Assembly (NCBI GenBank): GCA_039519185.1
Contig: CM076854.1
Coordinates: forward strand, 76,007,948-76,071,947
Direction: 5' to 3'
Source: Astragalus membranaceus
Lineage: Eukaryota > Streptophyta > Magnoliopsida > Fabales > Fabaceae
DNA: 64,000 nt
The position numbers and the translations under genes were made by a program. Positions 1 through 11,700 of the stretch are shown piece by piece; positions within the stretch are counted from its first letter, which is position 1; every line of letters starts with the position of its first letter. The notes under the pieces were generated by a model. The model had not been told where the DNA came from. It made no database searches and was given only the letters and a program-made list of their open reading frames with translations.

Positions 1-1
1 T

Positions 2-3000
2 AAACGATTGGGTCTTGTTTTATCTGCTATGTGTGGGGATATGGTTGTCGATACTCCTGCGAAGGGGTCGGTGATTACGTCCCAGGTGTGTTCTCAGTGT
101 CCCGTGTCGATCTTCGGCAGGGACTTTATTGTGAATTTTGTATGTTTGCCATTGAGAGGTCTGGATGTAATCTTAGGCATGGACTGGTTAGAGAATAATC
201 ACGTTCATATCAACTGTCGTAGCAAGTCGGTTAGTTTCGGTGAAGAAAGTTCGGTTTTGGTGTCTGCTGGTCAGTTGAAGAAATTGAAGAAAGAAGGAGT
301 TCAGTTATTTGCGTTGATGGCTTCGTTGTCTGCTGAGAGTCAGGCTGTTATTGAAGAACTGAAGGTAGTACGTGAATTTCCTGAGGTTTTTCCTGATGAA
401 ATTCCGGGTGTGCCACCGGAGAGAGAGGTTGAATTTTCGATTGATCTTGTACCTGGTACGAGGCCTGTGTCTATGGCTCCTTACAGAATGTCGGCGTTGG
501 AACTGTCTGAGTTGAAGACGCAACTTGAAGAATTGCTTGAGAAGAAATTTGTAAGACCGAGTGTATCACCGTGGGGAGCTCCGGTATTGTTAGTGAAAAA
601 GAAAGATGGGAGCATGAGGTTATGTGTGGACTATCGTCAGTTGAATAAGGTAACTATCAAGAATAAGTATCCGCTTCCGAGGATCGACGATCTGATGGAC
701 CAGTTAGTGGGTGCCCGTGTTTTCAGCAAAATTGATTTGAGGTCCGGATATCATCAGATTAAAGTGAAGGATGAAGATGTTCAGAAGACAGCGTTCAGGA
801 CAAGGTATGGGCATTATGAGTATTCAGTGATGCCGTTCGGTGTGACCAATGCTCCTGGTGTATTTATGGAATATATGAACCGTATTTTCCATAATTACCT
901 AGATCGGTTTGTGGTAATCTTCATAGATGATATTCTAGTTTATTCTAAGTCAGATGAAGAGCATGCTGAGCACCTGAAGTCAGTGTTGGAAGTTTTAAAA
1001 GAGAAAAAGTTGTACGCTAAGTTATCGAAGTGTGAGTTCTGGCTGAAAGAGGTGAGTTTCCTTGGGCACGTGATTTCTGGTAATGATATTGCGGTTGATC
1101 CGGCAAAAGTAGAAGCAGTGTTGGAGTGGGAGTCTCCGAAGTCCGTAACGGAGATTAGAAGCTTTTTGGGTTTGGCTGGGTACTACAGGAGGTTCATCGA
1201 GGGTTTTTCCAAGTTGGCCCTTCCGTTGACTCAGTTGACCTGCAAGGGTAAAGTTTTTGTTTGGGATGCTCGGTGTGAGGAAAGCTTTATGGAGCTGAAA
1301 AAGAGATTGACGACGTCGCCTGTTTTGACGTTGCCTAATCCAGAGGAACCGTTCGTTGTGTATTGTGACGCTTCGAAGATGGGTCTCGGTGGTGTGTTGA
1401 TGCAGAATGGGAAAGTCGTTGCGTATGCGTCGAGGCAGTTGCGGATTCATGAGAAAAATTACCCTACGCATGATTTGGAATTGGCTGCTGTGGTATTTGT
1501 GCTCAAGATTTGGAGGCACTACCTTTATGGTTCGAGGTTCGAAGTGTTCAGTGACCATAAGAGTCTAAAGTATCTGTTCGATCAGAAAGAGTTGAATATG
1601 AGACAGCGTCGGTGGTTGGAACTCTTGAAGGATTATGACTTCGGTTTGAATTATCATCCCGGCAAGGCTAATGTCGTGGCTGATGCTTTAAGCAGAAAGT
1701 CTTTGCATATGTCGGCTATGATGGTGAAAGAATTAGAGTTAATTGAAGAATTCAGGGATTTGAGTTTGGTTTGTAAGATGACACCTCGCAGTGTCAAGCT
1801 GGGAATGTTAAAGATCGACAATGATTTCCTGGGCAGCATTAGAGAAGCTCAGAAGACAGATGTCAAGCTGGTGGATTTAATTAATGGGGTCGGTCAGTCT
1901 GAAGATGAAGATTTCAAATTAGATTCCAGTGGCGTGTTGAGATTCCGGGGTAGGATCTGTGTTCCAGACGATGAAGAGATGAGAAAGGCAATTTTAGAGG
2001 AAGGTCATCGTAGCAAGTTGAGTATCCATCCTGGAGCAACGAAGATGTATCAAGATCTGAAAAAGGTGTTTTGGTGGTATGGTATGAAGAGGGATGTGGC
2101 ACAGTTTGTGTATGCCTGTTTGACCTGTCAAAAGTCGAAGGTCGAGCACCAGAAGCCAGCAGGGTTAATGCAACCGTTGGAAGTCCCAGAGTGGAAATGG
2201 GATAGCATAGCGATGGATTTTGTGACGGGGTTACCGAATACAGTTAAGGGTCATGACGCTATTTGGGTGATCATCGATAGGTTAACGAAGTCTGCTCATT
2301 TTATTCCTATTAATATCACTTGTCCGGTGTCGAGGTTGGCAGAGGTATATGTCAAAGAAATTGTGAGGCTGCACGGTATTCCGAAGAGTATTGTGTCCGA
2401 TAGGGATCCGAGGTTCACTTCCGAGTTTTGGAAGAGTTTGCAGAAAGAATTGGGTTCTAAGTTAAAAATGAGTTCGGCGTATCATCCCCAGACAGACGGT
2501 CAGTCAGAGAGGACAATTCAATCGTTAGAGGATTTGTTGAGGGCTTGTGTATTGGAACAGCGGGGTTCATGGGATTCCTACCTTGCGTTGATTGAGTTTA
2601 CTTATAACAACAGTCACCATTCCAGCATTGGGATGGCACCGTTTGAAGCATTGTATGGTCGGAAGTGTAGAACGCCGTTGTGTTGGTATGATTCGGGGGA
2701 GAGTGTGGTTTTGGGACCGGAGATTGTCCGGGAGACTACAGAGAAGATCAAGATGATCCGTGAGAAGATGAAGGCTTCGCAGAGTCGTCAGAAGAGTTAT
2801 CATGACAAGCGGAGGAAGGATTTAGAGTTCCAGGAAGGTGAGCATGTGTTCTTGAGGGTTTCTCCTATTACCGGTGTTGGTCGGGCGTTGAAATCGAAGA
2901 AGCTCACTCCTCGATTTGTTGGTCCTTATCAGATATCCGAGAGAATTGGAAATGTGGCTTATAGAGTGGCTTTACCGCCAAATCTTTCGAACTTGCACGA

Positions 3001-3280
3001 CGTGTTTCACGTGTCGCAACTTCGGAAGTATGTTTCGGATCCATCTCATGTGATCCATATGGACGATGTAGAGGTGCGGGATAATCTCACTGTGGAGACG
3101 ATGCCTGTACGGATTGAGGATCGTGAAGTGAAGGCGCTTAGAGGCAAGGAGATTGCATTAGTGAAAGTGGTCTGGCTGGGAGCTGCCGGCGAGAGTATGA
3201 CTTGGGAGCTGGAGGGCAAGATGCGAGAATCCTATCCAGAGTTGTTTGATCAGGTAAATTTCGAGGACGAAATATTCTAA
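2..3280 (+). CDS. pol: Gag-pol polyprotein, C-terminal 1092 codons (protease-RT-RNase H-integrase-chromodomain), element E
   Basis: The reading frame is open to the left edge, so no start is present; the N-terminal gag and the protease active site are missing. Visible domains, counting from base 2: protease tail with LDVILGMDWL (about 55); reverse transcriptase with LCVDYRQLN (about 205) and the catalytic FIDDIL (about 306); RNase H with YCDAS (about 452); integrase HHCC zinc finger ending CLTCQK (about 665-710), then the DDE core with MDFVTG (about 737), SDRDPRF (about 798) and the glutamate in QSERTIQ (about 834); chromodomain-like tail with VKVVWL and TWELE (about 1050-1090). The product makes and integrates element cDNA; chromodomains of this group direct insertion towards heterochromatin. 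No internal stop or frameshift is seen, so the copy may be intact. Confidence 0.92.
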   Translation, partial: KRLGLVLSAMCGDMVVDTPAKGSVITSQVCSQCPVSIFGRDFIVNFVCLPLRGLDVILGMDWLENNHVHINCRSKSVSFGEESSVLVSAGQLKKLKKEGVQLFALMASLSAESQAVIEELKVVREFPEVFPDEIPGVPPEREVEFSIDLVPGTRPVSMAPYRMSALELSELKTQLEELLEKKFVRPSVSPWGAPVLLVKKKDGSMRLCVDYRQLNKVTIKNKYPLPRIDDLMDQLVGARVFSKIDLRSGYHQIKVKDEDVQKTAFRTRYGHYEYSVMPFGVTNAPGVFMEYMNRIFHNYLDRFVVIFIDDILVYSKSDEEHAEHLKSVLEVLKEKKLYAKLSKCEFWLKEVSFLGHVISGNDIAVDPAKVEAVLEWESPKSVTEIRSFLGLAGYYRRFIEGFSKLALPLTQLTCKGKVFVWDARCEESFMELKKRLTTSPVLTLPNPEEPFVVYCDASKMGLGGVLMQNGKVVAYASRQLRIHEKNYPTHDLELAAVVFVLKIWRHYLYGSRFEVFSDHKSLKYLFDQKELNMRQRRWLELLKDYDFGLNYHPGKANVVADALSRKSLHMSAMMVKELELIEEFRDLSLVCKMTPRSVKLGMLKIDNDFLGSIREAQKTDVKLVDLINGVGQSEDEDFKLDSSGVLRFRGRICVPDDEEMRKAILEEGHRSKLSIHPGATKMYQDLKKVFWWYGMKRDVAQFVYACLTCQKSKVEHQKPAGLMQPLEVPEWKWDSIAMDFVTGLPNTVKGHDAIWVIIDRLTKSAHFIPINITCPVSRLAEVYVKEIVRLHGIPKSIVSDRDPRFTSEFWKSLQKELGSKLKMSSAYHPQTDGQSERTIQSLEDLLRACVLEQRGSWDSYLALIEFTYNNSHHSSIGMAPFEALYGRKCRTPLCWYDSGESVVLGPEIVRETTEKIKMIREKMKASQSRQKSYHDKRRKDLEFQEGEHVFLRVSPITGVGRALKSKKLTPRFVGPYQISERIGNVAYRVALPPNLSNLHDVFHVSQLRKYVSDPSHVIHMDDVEVRDNLTVETMPVRIEDREVKALRGKEIALVKVVWLGAAGESMTWELEGKMRESYPELFDQVNFEDEIF

Positions 3281-3292
3281 GTGGGGGAGAGT
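3281..3292 (+). promoter_or_regulatory. Polypurine tract of element E
   Basis: GTGGGGGAGAG(T) lies directly between the pol stop codon and the first base of the 3' LTR. This is the expected place and composition of the plus-strand DNA primer. Confidence 0.8.
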
Positions 3293-4204
3293 TGTAACAC
3301 CCTAAAATTATTTAATTAATTTAATTAATTAAGTAATTGGGGATTTTATTTAAATTATTTGATATAATGTGATTAATTAGAATTTTATTTATTTTGGTGG
3401 TATTAGGAGGGAGTGGAGGCGCCACTTGCATGACTTGGGCTTAAGTGGAAAGCCCAAGCCCATGATCCACAATGTAGGCGAAGTGGTTAGCTAGTTGGGG
3501 GGGCTAGGGTTTGTGGCCATTTTGCGAAAAATCAAAAAGAAAGGAAGCGTGAGAGAGTGAGAGAGAGCAAGGCGCCGTAGGAGAGAAGAGGAAGAGGAGA
3601 AGAAGTCGCAACCAAGGAAGAGCAAGAACGTGATCTTGTTGCTGTGGTCCTGTACGTGACTATCTCCGGAGCCTCCGTTCTTCAATTTCGAGGTTAGGGG
3701 AGCTCTATCACTCTATCTAATACATTCTATGATAGGCCCTAGATCTAAAGTTCATGCTAGATTCGTGATGCTCTTGATTGTTCCATGCGTTCTTGATATT
3801 CTTGTGTTTTGGTGATCTTTGCGTTCTTGATGTTTCTTTGCGTTCTTGATGTAAATTTTCGTATATATATATATATACCATGAGTTCATGCGATTTGATT
3901 TATTAATTGGCGTGATCTACGAATTTGTATTATTGATGGTGCTATGCGTATGTAATGAGAAATATGGTGTTGATCTATGTGTTGATTTTGTTGGAAGTGA
4001 AGTCGCATGATGGGGTTAGTGATGTTGTTTGGTTTCTTTTATTGGGTTTTGATAAAATTGAGTTTTGGTGTTTTTGAATGAGACAAGTGCGTGTTTAGTT
4101 GCTGGGAAAAAATGGAGTTTTTGCACTTTAAAATTTGTTAGGAAACCAGTTTTTAGTGTTGAAAAATTGTTGAAAGGAATTCTGGACGTTGCTGCTGTGT
4201 TCTG

Positions 4205-4546
4205 GGCGCTAAGCGCCTGTGCTGGGCGCTGGGCGCCTGATGTTGTGTTGCGCTGCGCGTGTGTGTGCGCCTGGGCGCTAGGCGCCCGTGTTGTGTGTGC
4301 GTTGTGCGCGCCTGGGCGCTGAGCGCCTATGGCGCTGTGTTGTGCGTGCGTTGTTGCCCCTGGGCGCTAGGCGCCCGTGTCTTGTTTTGTTGCGCTGTGC
4401 GCGCGTTGTTGCTCCCTGGGCGCATGGCGCCCGTGTCTGTGTTGCATTGTGCGCGCCTGGGCGCTGGGCGCCTGTGGCGCTGTGTTGCGTTGTGTTGTGC
4501 GCGCCTGGGCGCTGGGTGCCTGTGTTGCCTGGGCGCCTAAGGCGCC
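4205..4546 (+). repeat. Array of nine GGCGC-NNN-GCGCC inverted repeats in the E LTR
   Basis: Nine 13-nt units with 5-nt complementary arms and a 3-nt centre start at 4205, 4225, 4274, 4315, 4363, 4419, 4460, 4508 and 4532. The last has 6-bp arms; the eighth has GTGCC as its 3' arm, a G-U pair in RNA. Centres vary (TAA, TGG, TAG, TGA, ATG) while the arms stay constant. The array occupies LTR offsets of about 912-1253. Confidence 0.85.
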
Positions 4547-4889
4547 AATTTTCAGAACATTGTCTAATTTTTCCCAAACTTCTTTTTATCATAACTTTTG
4601 ACTCAGACGTCTGTTTTGAACGATTCGAAAAGTGTCATGAAGCTTTTTACGTTGTCTATTTGTGGGTTCAATTTTTAAAATGAAAAATTGTTATTTTCTG
4701 ACTGTTTGTGGGCGCCCAAGTGGCTGTCCCCGGTGGTCGTCCCAGTGACATTGAAAAATGACGTGGAACTCTTTAAAAATCCCTTTTGGTGTATAAACAA
4801 CAGTTTTAAACACGGTAGTGTCAAAATGACTGTTTTGCCCCTAGTGGCCAAAGTTAATGATAATGATGTGTAAATGACGAGGATGCCCT

Positions 4890-5235
4890 TGGTGGTTAGT
4901 CAAACGACGTTTTTGCCCTCAGTGGCTAATGTTTGAGTTAAATGATGTTTATGTGTAAATGACAATTGGGGCCTGAGTGGCTAAGTGATGTTAAGGTCTA
5001 AGTGGCCTAGTGATGTTGTATGATGATTATGAATTTGACAGGTGCTGTGCTCCGTGCGAGCAAACAGGTAAGTGATGGGTCACGTTGTTGGCTGTGATTT
5101 GAGTAATTGTGTACTTGTGTATTGTGATGGGTGCATGTCATAGAGTCTCATGCCCATATGCATAAAACCCAGTGATGTTTTGAGGCCTGAGTGGCTAAGT
5201 GATGATGAGGCCTGAGTGGCCAAGCGACGTTTTGT
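4890..5235 (+). repeat. Degenerate short repeats (GCCTGAGTGGCTAAGTGATG type) in the E LTR
   Basis: Variants of GCCTGAGTGGCTAAGTGATG recur at about 4970, 4995, 5185 and 5212, with related CCC-T-AGTGGC units from about 4840. Spacing is irregular. No coding sense. Confidence 0.6.
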
Positions 5236-5855
5236 GAAAAGGTACCTTCATGCATATACCCGCGAGTGGGTTGCACTTCATAAACCTATATGACATGAGA
5301 TGAGTTATTGTACATGATGTGAATGATGACTGTGATGTGGATGTCTTGTGTATTGGATGCTGATTATTCTAGTGTGTAGCCTATGATTAGTGCTTATCAT
5401 ATTTTCTATTATATAGACTGAAATGATGCTCACCCTTTCCTGTTTGAATGTTACCCCCGTGTTGGTAACGTGCAGGTGATTCCCAGTGAAGGTATTAGCT
5501 TCACTTTTCGAGTCGAGTCGTCATGCTCTGATACGTAGCACTCAGGGGGGATAACGAACTCGGCCTTTATTAATGATTTTTGATTATTATGTCCATGTGG
5601 ACTATTTGGTTATGTTTTACTAATTTCCGCTGCGTAGTTGATTGTGTTATGAGGAGTGTTATAAGTGACGTTAACCATGAGGCTTGAGTTTTTGATATTG
5701 TGATGTGCTACGTGGACGTATGAATTTGAGTTAAACTGTTTTTTTAAAGTTTGATAAGCGACGTTTGATTTGAGTATGTGTAACATTTCCTATGAACGAG
5801 ATTTTTCAAACTCTGATTTTTGTAAACAAAGTGACGGGTAGAAAGGGGTGTTACA

Positions 5856-6358
5856 CATGTCCTAAAGATTGCATATTGTACAGGAAAGAATTTAAAGATA
5901 AGCATGTGTGTCCTACCTGTGGGACATCACGCTACAAAGTGAAAGATGATGATTCTAGTTGTGATGTGAGCACAAAGGGTTCTCCAGCAAAAGTGTTATG
6001 GTATCTTCCAATAATTCCAAGATTCAAGCGATTGTTTGCTAATGCAAATGACTCAAAGAACATTAGGTGGCATTCAGATGAACGAATATGTGATGGACAG
6101 CTTTGCCATCCGGCCGACGCTTTGCAATGGAAGAAAATTAATTGTTTGTTTTCGGAATTCGGCAATGAGCCAAGAAATCTTAGACTTGGACTTGCTACGG
6201 ATGGAATGAATCCGTACGGTAACTTAAGTAGTAACCATAGTTCATGGCCCGTTCTCTTGATAATTTACAATTTATCCCCTTGGTTGTGTATGAAGCGCAA
6301 ATACATGATGTTATCTATGATGATTTCGGGCCCAAAACAACCAGGGAATGACATAGAT
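5856..6358 (+). pseudogene. tnp2: CACTA transposase tnp2, middle fragment (between insertions E and A)
   Basis: An open frame from codon 5858 to 6358 (167 codons) reads CPKDCILYRKEF, then CPTCGTSRYK, LATDGMNPYGNL and GPKQPGNDID. These are hallmark blocks of the plant En/Spm tnp2 transposase (Transposase_21 family). The N-terminal part is lost behind element E. The frame ends exactly at the TAGAT target duplication of element A and continues in the same phase at 15682. The ATG at 5792 lies in the E LTR and is not the gene's start. The gene is broken by insertions, not by point mutations in this piece. Confidence 0.88.
6354..6358. other. Target-site duplication of element A, left copy
   Basis: TAGAT directly precedes the LTR start TGTAACACCC at 6359. 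The same 5 bp follow the other LTR at 15677-15681, as expected for a Ty3/gypsy insertion. Confidence 0.93.
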
Positions 6359-7180
6359 TGTAACACCCCGATAAATTCTAACATATAGAATCACCGAAAT
6401 GCACTAAATGGCATACATCAGAGTAACTTCCTGTTATTGAAATATTGAACACATCTAAAACTTTAGATAATACATAATAACTGGTTCTCTGAACCTCATA
6501 ACTTTCTGAAAATGCTTAAGTTCCAAAACTTAAGACTTGTACATATCCTGGTGTTCAATACTCAAAACATAAAGTAGCGGAAACGATTTTACAACTTGAC
6601 AATGAAAGTTATACAATCGGAACATAGAAACAATAAACGGAACAAAGGTCTAAAACATTAAACTAGGTCTTCAATGACTCCAAGAGTCACACCAGCTAAC
6701 CATGCTTTACCGCCTTTGCTTTCCCCTGTTTCTCTGTAAAAACCACAAATATGAAGGGTGAGATAAACATTATCTCAGTGAGTCCTATCGAGACCCCTTA
6801 CAACTCTAGCGGTTCATTATGCCTTGTTTTGAACTCGTGGTCCTAAAAAGCAACCACGTGGAAATACATTCAGTTCCTGTAACTTTCATGCTCATGGCCC
6901 TCCTAAGCGACACATGAAGCATGCAATCTTTGTTCCATGTTTTTAGCATAACACCTCAGTCTACCTATTTTATAGGCATCTCTTGACCTTTTGGTGAACC
7001 CATCCCGCTATTTCTAGCAGGGGAAACATTCTTGAGTCTAGGTTTTGGGGCTCATGACTTCCCCTCCCCTAGTATGCTAACCTCTTAGGGTCGTCACCCT
7101 TTTTCCTCTTGTATTTATTATACATTTTCAGTCTGTGTACCCGCAATGGGCTGTTAGTCATTCCAGTCAAGTACCATGTA

Positions 7181-7272
7181 CCATATCAGTCAATTTCAGT
7201 GTATAATATCAGTCAAGTACCGTGTACCATATCAGTCAATTTCAGTGTATAATATCAGTCAAGTACCGCGTG
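7181..7272. repeat. Two tandem 46-bp units in the A LTR
   Basis: The unit begins CCATATCAGTCAATTTCAGT and occurs twice (starts 7181 and 7227); the same pair is at 14121-14212. The B LTRs have only one unit, which accounts for most of the A/B length difference (2378 versus 2336 bp). Confidence 0.85.
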
Positions 7273-7484
7273 TTATTATCATTCTTTGACATTTGCACTC
7301 TCGCGTTCTCTAAGAGCCGTTTTCTATTTTATTCATAACACACAAACTTTCTATCGAACATGCTCAATCTCTTACCATTGTTACCTTTTCATTGTTGTGG
7401 GACCTTGGGGAATGGATTAGAAGAGGATTGGAATCATTTGGAATGGATAAAAAGGTACTTTGAAATTGAAGGTCAGAAAATCTC

Positions 7485-7735
7485 ACACGACCCGTGCGTG
7501 TAGGCGCACGACCCGTGCGTGGTTCAACAGTTTGTAGAAATTGTCCAGGAAGATACGCACGACCCGTGCGTGTAGGCGCACGATCCGTGCGTTAGCTACC
7601 AGATTTACAGAAAGTTTCAGAGACTTACGCACGACCCGTGCGACTAGGCGCACGATCCGTGTGTGTTTTAAAACCCAGTCCCTGTCGTATCAGAGGGAGG
7701 CGCACGACCCGTGCTCGTAGGCACACGATCCGTGC
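7485..7735. repeat. Array of eight GCACG-AYC-CGTGC inverted repeats (A 3' LTR)
   Basis: Units start at 7485, 7505, 7555, 7577, 7628, 7650, 7702 and 7723, arranged as four pairs. Each has arms of 4-7 nt around a 3-nt centre ACC or ATC; the third is 7-3-7. One arm mismatch (GTGTG at about 7658-7662) is a G-U pair in RNA. Confidence 0.88.
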
Positions 7736-8736
7736 GTCTCTATCAGTTTCCAGAAAACAGGTTTTTCATGTATTATTCCATTCCATTCCGATTCCCACTT
7801 CCTTTCCGATCGAGGCCCAAACTCCAACACGCATTAAAACACAATATTATAGCAATCCAATCCAGCACACCCAACAATCAATCAAGCAATTCATAGTTCA
7901 ATCACAAGTTTTGGGGAAAACGGTTTTTCAATAAGATTTCTTTTGATAACACGAATACATGACCATGGTTTTCGAAAAGAAGATTCTGAAACACAAACAT
8001 ATTCCCTAAGCGAGTATAGAACTCACCTATCGTGATGAAAATCACGCAACACCGGAACTCCGAGAATACAACCGCTCCAAAACCACGAACTCTCTTCGAA
8101 CTCGCTCCAACAAGAAACTCAACCACTCCAAATTGCTTGGACAACAATTGATTTCGAATCCCAGCTACCCCACAACTTCAAACAGCAATTTGTGGCTTGG
8201 AGGTGAGCCTTGGTACTAAATGATGGACTCTAGCAAGGACATGCAAGGGTTATATCTCCATTTCCATGCTTGGAGCTTGAAGGTTTGAAAATGGTGTTTT
8301 GGAGAGGAGTTGGATGTTTGCTCAGAAAATTAGATCAATGGGAAGAAGAAGAAAAATGATGGAGGATGGTAGTTTTAGATTACACATGCATGAACAATAG
8401 AGGTAGGAACTCTTCCCTTCCTTCTCCACTTTCTCTCTCGAGCTCTCTCTCCCTTTCTCTCAAGCCTCTCTTTTGCTGAAATGTTGGAAATGAGATGGTG
8501 TTGTGTGGTGTGGGGTGTGGGTTCAGCTGGCTATCATTTAAAGGGTTATAAAGACTAAAATACCCTTATTCTCTAACATTCTCTTAAATTATTCCTAACA
8601 CCACACTAATTCCCATGACTCACTAACTTAACATAATATTGCAATTATGCATAACTTATTATTTATTAATTAAACAATTCATGATAATCCTCTTGCTAAT
8701 TTAATTAATCTAATTAGCTAATTAGGGGATGTTACA

Positions 8737-8750
8737 ATCACCCCAACTTC
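8737..8750 (-). promoter_or_regulatory. Polypurine tract of element A
   Basis: Read on the minus strand, GAAGTTGGGGTGAT abuts the 3' LTR between the pol stop and the LTR. It has the position and composition of a plus-strand primer. Confidence 0.8.
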
Positions 8751-8784
8751 TAAAATTTTGTCCTCAAAATTGACAAAACATACC

Positions 8785-11700
8785 TTACTCGAACAAATAC
8801 GGATATTTCTCCCGCAAGCGCTCCTCTACTTCCCATGTCGCTTCGTCAGGTGACACACCGTCCCAAAGCACCTTGACAATAGGAATTGACCTCGTCCGGA
8901 GCATTTTCTCGCCGCGTTCGATGATTCTGATTGGGGTAGGATGATAAGATAGATCCGGTCTGATGTCAATCGCTTCATGGCTCAAAGGTTGATTCGGATC
9001 ATGAACATATTTCCTTAGCTGCGATACATGAAACACATCATGTAGTCTGGACAATTCTGGAGGTAAGGCAATGCGATATGCTACCGGCCCAACTCGTTCG
9101 ATAATCTGGAAGGGTCCGACATACCGAGGACTGAGCTTCTTTGCTCGCAAAGCAATACCGGTCCCAATGGTTGGAGAAAGTTTCAAAAAGACATGATCTC
9201 CTTCTTCGAATTCTAGCGGCCTTCTCCTCTTATCCGCATAACTCTTTTGCCGACTCTGCGCGGCTTTCATCCTTTCTCTTATCTGACGGATCTTCTCCGT
9301 AGTCTCCCGGACTAAATCCGGTCCCAACAATCTCTGCTCACCTACATCCCACCAACACAATGGTGTTCTACACTTTCTCCCATACAATGCTTCGTATGGA
9401 GCCATTCCGATACTAGAATGATAACTGTTGTTGTATGAGAATTCCACCAATGGAAGGTGATCCTCCCATCTGCCTCCACTATCGAGTACACAAGCTCTCA
9501 ACATATCCTCCAATGTCTGGATTGTCCTCTCAGTCTGCCCGTCTGTCTGAGGATGGTAAGCAGTGCTAACACACACTTTTGTTCCCAACGCCATGTTCAA
9601 TGCTCTCCAAAATCGAGATGTAAACTTGGGATCTCGATCACAGATGATACTTGTAGGGATTCCATGCAACTTCACAATATTCTTGAGATATTCATCTGCT
9701 AACCTAGCAACCTTGTGAGTCGAACGCACTGGAATAAAATGAGCGGACTTGGTCAGGCGATCCACCACTACCCAAATAGAATCATTTCCGATTTGGGACC
9801 GCGGCAATCCCATGACAAAATCCATAGATATACTTTCCCATTTCCATTCAGGTACATTCAACGGTTGTAACTGGCCACCTGGCTTCCGGTGCTCTATCTT
9901 AACCTTTTGACAAGTTAAGCATCGAGACACAAATTCTGCTATATCCACTTTCATGCCCGGCCACCAGTATAATTGCTTCAAATCTCGATACATCTTGGTA
10001 GACCCAGGATGTATTGAGAACTGACTCTTATGAGCCTCCTCTAAAACTTGCCTCTTCACATCCTCATCATTTGGCACACAGATTCTGCCATCAAAACAAA
10101 TTACACCATCACCGTCTTCGGTGTAGTTCGGCAATCTCTTCTGCGCTTGCAGTTCTACATCACCTTCTTGGGCTGAGCGAATTAGATTCCTCAATGAACT
10201 TGAAATCTGAATGTGACTCAACACCAACCTGTTCCTTCTCGACTTAACTCTCAAATTGAGGTCTCTGAATGATTCCAACAATGACATCTCGTGCATCATC
10301 AGCTTTGCAGTATGGATAGACTTTCTGCTTAAAGCATCGGCAACAACATTAGCCTTACCAGGATGGTACTTCAATTCAAAATCATAATCTTTCAGGAATT
10401 CTACCCATCTCCTCTGTCTGTTGTTCAGCTCCTTTTGGTCAAACAAATACTTCAGACTTTTGTGGTCACTAAAGACTTCGAAACGAGACCCATACAGGTA
10501 ATGTCTCCAAATCTTTAGGGCAAACACAATCGCCGCCAACTCTAAATCATGAGTCGGGTAATTCTCTTCATGTGGCTTCAACTGCCTGGAGGCATAAGCA
10601 ACCACTTGTTGATTCTGCATTAGGACACATCCTAAACCCTTACCAGAAGCGTCGCAATAGATTTGGAATCCTACTGACGGATCAGGAAGAATCAGGATAG
10701 GTGCAGAAGTCAAACGACCCTTCAATTCCGTGAAACAATTTTCACAGTCAGAGTCCCAAACAAACGGCTGACCCTTGCGAGTTAACCGAGTGAGTGGAAG
10801 AACCAACTGGGAAAATCCTTGAATGAATCTTCGATAGTACCCAGCTAATCCTAAGAAACTTCTTACCTCAGTAACCGTAGACGGCTGCTCCCAGTCTACC
10901 ACAGCTTCGATCTTACTGGGATCCACAGCAACACCTGTCCTAGATATTACGTGGCCCAGAAACTTAACTTCTGGCATCCAAAAATCACATTTGGACGGCT
11001 TAGCATACAACTTCTTCTCTCGGAGAATGTTCAGAACAATTCGGAGATGTTGCACATGCTCCTCAATCGTCCTAGAGAACACCAAGATATCATCGATGAA
11101 CACTACCACAAACTGATCCAGATAAGGATTAAAAATTCGATTCATATAATCCATGAATACAGCTGGAGCATTGGTCAAACCGAAGGGCATCACTACGAAT
11201 TCATAGTGTCCATATCTCGTACGGAAAGCGGTCTTCGGGACGTCCAAAGCTCGAACCCTGATTTGGTGATAACCGGACCTTAAATCAATCTTTGAAAATA
11301 CAGAAGCTCCCCTCAACTGATCTAGCAAATCATCAATTCTCGGTAGAGGGTACTTGTTCTTGACGGTCACCTTATTCAACTGACGATAATCGATACACAA
11401 TCTCATACTTCCGTCCTTCTTCTTGACAAGCAACACTGGAGCACCCCATGGTGAGGCACTCGGCCGGATGAACCGTTTGGAAATTAGCTCTTCCAGTTGA
11501 ACTTTCAGTTCCCTCAACTCTAATGGCGACATTCTATACGGGGCTATAGAAATAGGTCCAGTGCCCGGAACCAACTCTATAGAAAATTCCACCTCACGAT
11601 CCGGAGGAAACGAAGGAACTTCATCGGGAAACACATCAAGAAATTCATTAACAACTTGCACAGAAGATAAATCCTGACCTGTCTCAGTGGATGCAGACAG

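Larger units (their letters stand above)
1..5855 (+). mobile_element. Element E: 3' part of a Tekay-like Ty3/gypsy chromovirus
   Basis: The visible part holds the end of protease, then reverse transcriptase, RNase H, integrase and a C-terminal chromodomain-like segment, a purine tract and one complete 3' LTR. Domain order (integrase last, followed by a chromodomain) identifies a Ty3/gypsy chromovirus; the long LTR and the pol sequence suit the Tekay clade. The 5' LTR, gag and start of protease lie left of the window. The element interrupts the CACTA transposase gene, whose reading frame emerges at once after its right end. The 5 bp at 5856-5860 (CATGT) should be its target duplication, but the partner copy is out of view. 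Confidence 0.9.
3293..5855 (+). repeat. 3' LTR of element E (2563 bp)
   Basis: Begins TGTAACACCC right after the purine tract and ends GGTGTTACA, giving matching TGTAACA/TGTTACA termini. CACTA transposase coding sequence starts immediately after it. A GAGA-rich stretch at about 3545-3610 looks like the start of the transcribed leader. A (TA)n run sits near 3863-3878. The central part is very GC/CpG-rich (4200-4550), followed by short degenerate repeats. Open frames inside it (for example 4065-4322 and 4278-4592) are by-products of the repeats. Confidence 0.88.
6359..8736 (-). repeat. Element A 3' LTR (left copy in the window)
   Basis: On + it begins TGTAACACCC and ends GATGTTACA. It matches 13299-15676 along its whole length with three substitutions. 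It contains the 46-bp tandem pair at 7181-7272, the GCACG-N3-CGTGC array at 7485-7735 and a CT-rich stretch at 8405-8475 (GA-rich in the element's sense). No gene. Confidence 0.95.

Noticed and set aside
4065..4683. Overlapping Cys/Ala/Trp-rich or Arg-rich frames on both strands
   Set aside because: Arise from the GGCGC-N3-GCGCC array in the E LTR.
5792..5857. ATG at 5792 as start of a zinc-finger-like gene
   Set aside because: These codons belong to the E LTR; the CPKDC sequence after 5858 is an interior part of CACTA tnp2.
7484..7740. CRISPR-like array
   Set aside because: Units are short palindromes with uneven spacing inside a plant LTR; no cas genes and a eukaryotic context.
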